A DNA stretch of 45,908 nucleotides from Fontibacillus panacisegetis (GTDB lineage: Bacteria; Bacillota; Bacilli; Paenibacillales; Paenibacillaceae): contig NZ_FNBG01000037.1 in the NCBI RefSeq assembly GCF_900102215.1, positions 1 to 45,908 on the forward strand, read 5' to 3'. Below the pieces are notes generated by a model. The model was not told where the DNA came from, made no database searches, and worked only from the letters and a program-made list of their open reading frames with translations. Shown here piece after piece: positions 40,106-45,908 of the stretch (position 1 is its first letter; every line of letters starts with the position of its first letter). The position numbers and the translations under genes were made by a program.

Positions 40106-40765
40106 CTACACTGCTTTCAAATAGCGTAATAAAGTAAAATTTTCCCGCGGCTGAACCTCCGCTACTTTAAACTTCTTAATGCAATCCATCTCTGTATAGC
40201 CCTCGCCGTCAACTAATGTAATATTGGTAGACCCACCAATAATGATAGGCAGCTGCATCAGAATGATCTCATCCACCAAGCCTTGGTTAAAAATGTGCCA
40301 GTTTAAGAACCCGCCTCCTTCTACCATCAAACTAGTAATTCCGAACTTATCCTCCAATTGATCGTATAGTTGTACAAAATCAACTTCTTCTTCTCCGCAA
40401 ATCAGGCACTCCTTATTTCGATCACGAAGTATTTCCATTTTATCATCATTTTTACCTTTTTCAGTTGTTACAATAATGGTTTTTTCTTCATCTGTCAAAA
40501 CATTACTGTTGAGAGGAATATCCATCGTTCTGGTAGGTATAATTCGAACCGGATTTTTATGCTCCTCGTATCGATTGGTTAAAAAAGGATTGTCCGTATT
40601 AATTGTATTTTTACCTACCATAATTCCATCTACATTTCCGCGAAATTTATGGATAAATTCCATATCATTGCTATCAAAAAGACTGAATAAAGGTTTACTC
40701 GACTGTCCTGCGCCCAAAGTTAGCTTACCATCAATAGAGATTTGACTAAAAATGCTGGTTTTCAT
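40106..40765 (-). CDS. RibD C-terminal/dihydrofolate-reductase-fold reductase
   Basis: 219-residue single-domain protein with the pyrimidine-reductase (RibD C-terminal) fold. SQISIDGKLTLGAGQSSKPLF is the start of the domain. GNVDGIMVGKNTINTDNPFLTNR is the NADPH/substrate loop. LMVEGGGFLNWHIFNQGLVDEIILMQLPIIIGG matches the VEGG.L....L..GLVDE motif of riboflavin reductases. The deaminase half of RibD is absent, and no other riboflavin genes are nearby. It may reduce another pteridine- or ribose-like metabolite. It lies 23 bp downstream of the signal-less binding-protein gene. Confidence 0.85.
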   Translation of the reverse strand: MKTSIFSQISIDGKLTLGAGQSSKPLFSLFDSNDMEFIHKFRGNVDGIMVGKNTINTDNPFLTNRYEEHKNPVRIIPTRTMDIPLNSNVLTDEEKTIIVTTEKGKNDDKMEILRDRNKECLICGEEEVDFVQLYDQLEDKFGITSLMVEGGGFLNWHIFNQGLVDEIILMQLPIIIGGSTNITLVDGEGYTEMDCIKKFKVAEVQPRENFTLLRYLKAV

Positions 40766-40788
40766 ATTTTCTACCCTCTTTCTATGGA

Positions 40789-41943
40789 TTAATTAGCTTG
40801 AATACGATCACTCTGTTGCTGAAAAGCTTGTTCCATTACATTAAATGCACTAACTGCACCCTGTTTCAGCAATTGATCGAGTCCAGGAGCTATAGCATTC
40901 CATACAGTATTCATGATGCGTTCGATAGGCATAGATCGACTATCCTTCAGAAGCCCCACCAGTTGCCCCCGATTCCGTGAATATGTCGACAAAAGCTGTT
41001 CCTGAACTACAGGATGCACCGGAGTTCGTTGGACTTTGGTTCCCCACTTGCGTTGACTTTCTTCACTCAGCATAAATGTTGCAAATGAGATAATCTCTTC
41101 TCTCAGCTCGGAATCTAAATCCAGCGAATGATTAGGAAATACTAATCCAATCGTTGAAGCCATCGATATGGATGGCTTTCCGTATATTGAAGGCAGCCTG
41201 CCTATTCCAAGCCTTTCCCCCATCTGTTGATCCAAATAATTAAAAATCCATTCACCGCAATAAATAGCTCCTACCTGACCAGCAATGAACTGCTCCAGCA
41301 ATTCATTAGATCCATTTAGACTTGCCAAATTGCCAGTTTCCATCTGATCACTTACAAAGTGTAGTGCCTGCTGCATTTCATGGTTAAGAAATGAAGGTGT
41401 GCCTTCATGAATTGGCCAGCCTCCAAAGGCTGTAAAGAACAGAATGAACCAATAAGGGTCCAGCAGATCAGCACCTACAGGAACGATTCCTTGATGCTTC
41501 AGCCTCTCTCCAAGCTTCTCAATTTCTTCCCATGACGCGGGCGGCTGTTCAAAAATTTCTCTGTTGTAGTATAGAACCATATGATTTCCTTTAATTACTG
41601 GCAAGCCATATTGAACAAATTCAACCTGCATGGATGCAAGATCACCTGATCCGAAGCCTTCCACTATGCTGGACAATTGTTCAGGAACTATAGAGTACAA
41701 AGCTGTATCCACAAATACTGCCATATCCGCTGGAACAAAAGCCATATGTGGTGCTTGTCCACCATTCGCTATTTCCTTCAATCGTGGCACTAGCTCTTTA
41801 ATATTCATGACTTCAGGCGTTACTTTCACGTCATTTTCTTTGGAGTATTGATCACACAGCTCCTCAAGCACCTGAATAGAAGTGTCTCCAGGACCATCGA
41901 ACTCATGCCAAATGATTAATTCCTTATCCTTGTCACTTGTCAT
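40789..41943 (-). CDS. Sugar-binding-protein homologue without signal peptide
   Basis: 385-residue homologue of maltose/oligosaccharide-binding proteins (family 1, COG1653). MSDKDKELIIWHEFDGPG-like text at its N terminus (TSDKDKELIIWHEFDGPG) is already the first beta strand of the fold. GNHMVLYYNREIFEQPPASWEEIEKL, AIYCGEWIFNYL and RKWGTKVQRTPVHPVVQEQLL are family motifs. There is no hydrophobic leader and no lipobox; the upstream sequence carries its own ribosome site (GAGGAG, 6-9 nt before GTG 41946/ATG 41943), so a lost leader is unlikely. It must act in the cytosol, perhaps as a maltodextrin chaperone, sensor or enzyme partner. It starts 17 bp after the maltosyltransferase gene. Confidence 0.85.
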   Translation of the reverse strand: MTSDKDKELIIWHEFDGPGDTSIQVLEELCDQYSKENDVKVTPEVMNIKELVPRLKEIANGGQAPHMAFVPADMAVFVDTALYSIVPEQLSSIVEGFGSGDLASMQVEFVQYGLPVIKGNHMVLYYNREIFEQPPASWEEIEKLGERLKHQGIVPVGADLLDPYWFILFFTAFGGWPIHEGTPSFLNHEMQQALHFVSDQMETGNLASLNGSNELLEQFIAGQVGAIYCGEWIFNYLDQQMGERLGIGRLPSIYGKPSISMASTIGLVFPNHSLDLDSELREEIISFATFMLSEESQRKWGTKVQRTPVHPVVQEQLLSTYSRNRGQLVGLLKDSRSMPIERIMNTVWNAIAPGLDQLLKQGAVSAFNVMEQAFQQQSDRIQAN

Positions 41944-41963
41944 CACTATTAACTCCTCTCAGG

Positions 41964-43901
41964 TTAAATCTGTTCATTATAGAAGATCATGCCTTGATTT
42001 GGTTGGATCTTAAATTGCTTGTACCGTCGACCTAGATGGACTGCTCCTGACTCACTATTGCTGTCTATTAATAGAACAAATCCTTCATTCACCTTATAAA
42101 TAGCATCCAAATCTACATTCTGGACTGTATCGGAGCTTAAATTAAAACAGCCTACAAGCAACTCTCTTCCCTGATAATATGCATAAATCAATACTTCACC
42201 TTGATCTTCAGGAATAAAAAAATGACCTGGCTGTAAAAGCCCACTATACTGCTTCCTGCAGAGATTTAGCTGATGGAGCAAATCAACCATCGGTACAGGC
42301 TCGGTCCAGTTGATCGCCAGCTTGTTAAAAAACGCCCTTGGGATCTCGGCTCCCTGCGTATTATCCCCTAAACCGCAGTTAAGCGGCTGTTCCTCGTTGA
42401 CTTCCATTCCTGTCGTTAAATATGGAATAGCATTAGGCAAGAAGTAATTAAATACGCTCATCATCCTCGCAAGCTGTACCCCCCCACGACTAGTTATTCT
42501 TGGCGTATCCGCCGTCTCGGAACAGGCAAACACATGAATCGCAAGCTCTGGCAATTCCCGCAAAAAATTTTGCAGCTTGTCCACTTTAATATCCGTCATG
42601 ATGTTCCAGCCGCTGCCCAGCATAATGTTATATCCCGTCTTAGCTGCTCTTCTATGGTTTCGATTAAATAAATCCTCACTGATCAATATAGCTTGAGGTC
42701 TTAATTCTTTTATTTTCTGAAAAATTTCATCCAATAGAGCGGTAGGCAGCACATGACCGATATCAATTCTGAAACCATCGATTCCGTAAGTGTTGAGATT
42801 AAATGAGATGGCGTCGATCAGCATGTCCCATAGCTCCCGATTTGGCTCAAGTCCCGGATAATCGTTGCATTTGATCGTATCAAATAGTACGTACGGTGCT
42901 TGCTCCGGGGATACATAAGGCTTGGCCAATGGCGAAATATCCTTGTACAAGCGGTAAAAAGTAATATCTGTCCATATCGGTTGAACATCGTTAATCCAGT
43001 CAGAGTGTGCCGGTGAAGTTGTAATACCCATTTCCTTCTCTACCAGTGTTAATAGTTCTTCTCCCGTTTGCTTCGCTCTCTTTTTAAGTGCCTGCCACAG
43101 CACAGGATTCAATTCGTTAGGAGGTAATGAGAACTTGCCTAGAAAACCGGAGGTCTCTTCGCTGCGATACACTGTTTCTAATTTATCCGGGGTGCACTCC
43201 TCAAAAAAGCCCAATTCAGGAATTTGCGGTGGGCGAAATCCCTCTAATTGATCTAAATGCATCCAGTACACCCAATCAGGATGGTCCTCAATAACTGCGC
43301 TATTCTTGGCTGTTACTCTGGGAATGAAATCGACCACAACTTTAATATCGAGCAGGTGGCAGGCTTCAACAAGCGCCGCCATTTCATCGTCCAATGTAAA
43401 ATCCTGCATCCCATCCAGCAAGTGATCATGTAATTGGTCATCCAGCTCGAACAGAGTATGCACCGCATACGGCGAACCGATATCTCCCTTCAGATTAAGA
43501 TGACTGTAACGGGTCACAGGAAGTAAATACAGGATGTTTACACCCATTTTTTTAAGAAGGGGAAGCAGAATCATCGTTCGCAAAAAAGTCCCGGACTGCA
43601 GCTCACCTATGTGAGCATAATCCCAAGCGGTGGTGTATCTGACCAAGGAGCAATAAATGACGCTTTCGTCGAGGTTACTACGATCAGACATGTAATATTG
43701 TGACGATGAATTAAACAAATACTGGAGGTGAGAGACTATGAAATCTATAGGATGTACCTGAATCTCGCCGTCCTTTGCATCCAGAATATTCGCATATTTA
43801 CTCTCATTCCATATGGCTGGTATCCATATCGGTTGTATGTCTCTACGTCTATTCGACATCAGAAATCGATGAATTTGCTTCAAACGCTCTGGTTGGTTCA
43901 T
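41964..43901 (-). CDS. Maltosyltransferase-like GH13 enzyme
   Basis: About 645 residues, with no signal peptide. Motifs follow those I recall for Thermotoga maritima maltosyltransferase, also about 640 aa, and occur in the same order: PIWIPAIWN, YCSLVRYTTAW, GTFLRTMILLPLLKKMG, LYLLPVTRYSHLNLKGD, EACHLLDIKVVVDFIPRVTA and EDHPDWVYWM. GH13 catalytic residues are present: GIDGFRIDIGH (Asp380), ILISEDL (Glu409) and ETADTPRI (Asp465). It would move maltosyl units between alpha-1,4-glucans, or from glucan to an unknown acceptor. ATG 43901 is preferred, with GGGAG 8 nt upstream. The operon runs ADH - this gene - binding-protein homologue. Confidence 0.85.
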   Translation of the reverse strand: MNQPERLKQIHRFLMSNRRRDIQPIWIPAIWNESKYANILDAKDGEIQVHPIDFIVSHLQYLFNSSSQYYMSDRSNLDESVIYCSLVRYTTAWDYAHIGELQSGTFLRTMILLPLLKKMGVNILYLLPVTRYSHLNLKGDIGSPYAVHTLFELDDQLHDHLLDGMQDFTLDDEMAALVEACHLLDIKVVVDFIPRVTAKNSAVIEDHPDWVYWMHLDQLEGFRPPQIPELGFFEECTPDKLETVYRSEETSGFLGKFSLPPNELNPVLWQALKKRAKQTGEELLTLVEKEMGITTSPAHSDWINDVQPIWTDITFYRLYKDISPLAKPYVSPEQAPYVLFDTIKCNDYPGLEPNRELWDMLIDAISFNLNTYGIDGFRIDIGHVLPTALLDEIFQKIKELRPQAILISEDLFNRNHRRAAKTGYNIMLGSGWNIMTDIKVDKLQNFLRELPELAIHVFACSETADTPRITSRGGVQLARMMSVFNYFLPNAIPYLTTGMEVNEEQPLNCGLGDNTQGAEIPRAFFNKLAINWTEPVPMVDLLHQLNLCRKQYSGLLQPGHFFIPEDQGEVLIYAYYQGRELLVGCFNLSSDTVQNVDLDAIYKVNEGFVLLIDSNSESGAVHLGRRYKQFKIQPNQGMIFYNEQI

Positions 43902-43950
43902 CAAACCATCTCCCTTTTTTTGAAAGAAGAAGAAACTTTCATTTCAAATT

Positions 43951-44991
43951 TCAGAAAACAAACACGGTTTTCAAAGATTGAGACACTAAAGAAGCCCCGG
44001 TCTCGAGGTTATACCCTAGCAATTCATGTATCGCTGTCTCATAGTCCTCCAGATCGAGCTTTCTTGTAACTAACGCAGACAATTCAGGATGATTCGCCGC
44101 AAATTGCAACGACTCTTCAAAGGTCCCCAAATATTCCCCGGCTCCTATCAGCTTCACAGCATTTTGCGTATAGTGAGTAGGATGGATGGTATACTCATAC
44201 TTTCCGTTAATGCCGAAAGGAATGATCCTTCCTCCTCGCTCCACCCATTGCTCTGCAACCGCCATCTGATTGCCAACGGTATCTATGACGACATCAAATT
44301 TGCCAACCCCTAGCAGTTGATTTACCCTGATATCATCCAGCTCATCAGGCAGAACTGCGACATCCGAAAACTGACGGGCAAGAGATAATCGATATGGATT
44401 ACACTCGGTTGCCATCGTTACACAGCCCAAATGCTTACTCACGATCTGACACAGCAGCCCCATAGGACCTGAGCCAAGAATAAGAACACGATCTATTGCA
44501 GTAACTTCTGCTTCATTGAAATTATGAAGAACGCAAGCCAATGGCTCTATTAAAACGGCAGCCTCCCAGCTTATCGAATCAGGAAGCTTGTGTACAAATT
44601 GCTCTTTTGAAACAACATATGGAGCGAACATCCCCTGCGTATTTAATCCTGCTATCCGCATTCCTTGTCCATCTGCTCCGATACACAGGTGAAGTTGCCC
44701 CTTTTGGCAGAAGCGACATTTACCACAGCTCTGGTTCGGGTCTATCACGACACGATCACCTGCCTTAAACCGCGTTACCTTGGAACTTACCTGGATTACA
44801 GTTCCAACAGCCTCATGCCCCCGGATTACTCCTGAAATCCCGGGCTCCTTACCCGTAATAACTGCAAGATCAGTACCACATATACCCGATAACTCAACTC
44901 TTACTTTGACATCATCTTCATGGACACATTGCGGTTCCAACCTATCACACAGCTCAAGACGATTTTTCTCACTCCACTCTAGTGCCTTCAC
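43951..44991 (-). CDS. Zinc-dependent medium-chain dehydrogenase
   Basis: About 347 residues of the sorbitol/threonine-dehydrogenase-like MDR family. Catalytic zinc ligands are Cys38 (SGICGTD) and His59-Glu60 (RGHEAVG). The structural zinc site is CGKCRFCQKGQLHLC. The Rossmann motif is LILGSGPMG (about residue 170), with a following Glu (ATECNP) that suggests NAD. I place the start at GTG 44991 (MKALEWSEKNRLEL), the usual family N terminus. An earlier in-frame ATG would start upstream of the operator and add 28 unrelated residues. It is the first gene of a five-gene operon; a polyol or sugar substrate is likely but unproven. Confidence 0.9.
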   Translation of the reverse strand: MKALEWSEKNRLELCDRLEPQCVHEDDVKVRVELSGICGTDLAVITGKEPGISGVIRGHEAVGTVIQVSSKVTRFKAGDRVVIDPNQSCGKCRFCQKGQLHLCIGADGQGMRIAGLNTQGMFAPYVVSKEQFVHKLPDSISWEAAVLIEPLACVLHNFNEAEVTAIDRVLILGSGPMGLLCQIVSKHLGCVTMATECNPYRLSLARQFSDVAVLPDELDDIRVNQLLGVGKFDVVIDTVGNQMAVAEQWVERGGRIIPFGINGKYEYTIHPTHYTQNAVKLIGAGEYLGTFEESLQFAANHPELSALVTRKLDLEDYETAIHELLGYNLETGASLVSQSLKTVFVF

Positions 44992-45029
44992 AATCCAATA
45001 TCGCTCCTCTCTCTGTGTCTTTGTCTTTG

Positions 45030-45088
45030 TAAAAACGTATGCAGCTTGCGCAAACGTTTGAGCATATGTTATCACATATCATTGTAAA
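45030..45088 (-). promoter_or_regulatory. Promoter and operators of the maltosyltransferase operon
   Basis: On the minus strand TTTACA (45088-45083), 16 bp, TATGCT (45066-45061). TTGCGCAAACGTTTGAGCA (45046-45064) covers the -10/start region. A second, weaker site (AAAACGTATGCA, about 45032-45043) lies downstream. This is the same CAAACGTTTG operator class as at pgmB, malE and the SLH amylase, so the operon belongs to the same regulon. Confidence 0.6.
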
Positions 45089-45200
45089 AGTAAGGAAATA
45101 AATGTCGAAATATGGTGCACCTGCGAAATATTTTTATATCTTTTAAATAAAAAAAATTTATCGATGTCCTCTTGAAGCTTATACCTTCTGAAACCTCAAA

Positions 45201-45908
45201 GGGGGCTGTCCCAAAAGTAGGTTTACTGTCAAAACTAGAAATAGCGGTGCAGGGAAGACGCTCCCTGCACCGCTTGATCCTGCCGCCTTCTATGACCTTA
45301 TCTCATGTGTAATAGTGTCATGATGCGGAATTCCTGAAATTCCTGCAAATGTGACAAATGTGCAGGCTTTCTCTAAGATTCTTTTCAAACTAGTCTATTC
45401 TAAACAATATTCCTACATTTTATACGAAAATAAAGAGTATGCCACAAGTAATCGTGATTAGGCTCGTGTTAAACAGAAGCATCAGGGCTACAGTTGGACG
45501 TTTTCAACCTATTTTCAGCACTTCGGTAGCAATAAAGGAAAAAAGTTCCCCTATTCCATCAGGATTCGCTCAAGATCATAAACTAAAGGAACTTAATTCC
45601 TCTATTTTGGTGCTAAACGCTGATTTTTCGCATTTTAGGGCAATTTCAGTAAGGATAAAGGAAAATACTTCCTCTATTTCCTTTAAAATCATCCCATTTT
45701 CGAAAATAAAGGAGATTTTTTCCTCTACTGTGTTCGATCTGCAATCTTCTGACTTCTCACGAATAAGCTAGCTGTACTATTTCGAAAAAGCGCAATTTGG
45801 AGTATATTATTTTCATTCTAGGTGGTGACGCCTGAGCGTCATAGTTGTTTTTTCATGTTTTTCCTGATATCTTGCCTTTTTTCTGCTAAAAAGCTATCTT
45901 AGATAACT
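45201..45908. mobile_element. IS-like/MITE-like element, copy 2, cut by the window edge
   Basis: Starts GGGGGCTGTCCCAAAAGTAGG, as copy 1 at 61. The first ~150 bases are nearly identical and include a perfect hairpin, GCGGTGCAGGGA (45244-45255) with TCCCTGCACCGC (45262-45273), that is damaged in copy 1. It shares the later block CCTGATATCTTGCCTTT (45861 onward) and ends inside the ATCTTAGATAACT hairpin. It is longer than copy 1 because of a run of short inverted repeats (45531-45727). A 110-codon open frame over these repeats (45439-45771) is not credible as a gene. Confidence 0.6.
45531..45727. repeat. Four imperfect hairpin repeats TAAAGGAA...TTCCTCTA
   Basis: Units at 45531-45555, 45583-45606, 45654-45677 and 45705-45727 each read roughly ATAAAGGAA-n-TTCCTCTATT and can form a short stem. 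Spacing is about 51-71 bp. They look like a small dispersed repeat family, without coding capacity. Confidence 0.6.

Noticed and set aside
41964..43901. GlgE (maltose-1-phosphate maltosyltransferase) reading
   Set aside because: The N-terminal order of motifs and the length fit the Thermotoga maltosyltransferase; I do not see the extra N-terminal domain expected of GlgE.
45439..45771. 110-codon open frame with repeated IKE..SS segments
   Set aside because: The apparent protein repeats come from the DNA hairpin units; there is no ribosome site and no match to any known fold.

Overview
The window looks like a chromosomal segment of a Paenibacillus-type Firmicute. It has low-to-moderate GC, strong AGGAGG ribosome sites, TTG and GTG starts, lipoprotein lipoboxes, an S-layer-anchored amylase, CcpA/LacI-like operators and a meso-diaminopimelate dehydrogenase. 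The species call is inference. I see no rRNA, tRNA, CRISPR array, phage or complete transposase.

Layout. (1) 1-461: a short IS-like element with GGGGCTGTCCC-type ends; a related copy begins at 45201 and runs off the right edge, so both ends of the window carry the same repeat in the same orientation. (2) 483-4286, minus: qoxABCD, an aa3-type quinol oxidase. (3) 4714-11523, minus: a five-gene MacAB-like ABC operon (ATPase, adaptor lipoprotein, large FtsX permease, a second ATPase with an AbrB-like tail, and an orphan solute-binding lipoprotein). (4) 11733-15610, minus: diaminopimelate dehydrogenase, a sugar-type MFS carrier with a glycerophosphodiesterase, and a small flavin reductase. (5) 15903-18309: pspC-pspA (+) converging on an NfeD-stomatin pair (-) that has a sigma-W-like promoter. 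(6) 18571-45088: a large alpha-glucan region.

The alpha-glucan region reads as one pathway. A surface amylase/pullulanase with SLH anchors (28761-33998) and an amylase lipoprotein (18645-20369) cut starch outside the cell. MalE-MalF-MalG (22725-26272) imports maltodextrins, with no malK in the window. A cytosolic cyclomaltodextrinase/neopullulanase (26954-28696) trims them. Maltose phosphorylase (36305-38626) and beta-phosphoglucomutase (35566-36225) send maltose to glucose 6-phosphate. A LacI-family regulator (34440-35474) sits in the middle, and similar CAAACGTTTG-type operators lie before nearly every transcription unit.

The least ordinary part is the operon at 38722-45088, which has the same operator type. 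It holds a zinc dehydrogenase, a homologue of the Thermotoga maltosyltransferase, a sugar-binding-protein homologue without a signal peptide, a RibD-type reductase and a MATE exporter. Other points of interest are a terminator-containing leader RNA before the neopullulanase, the AbrB-tailed ATPase, and the long perfect hairpin in the IS-like element that serves as the qox terminator.
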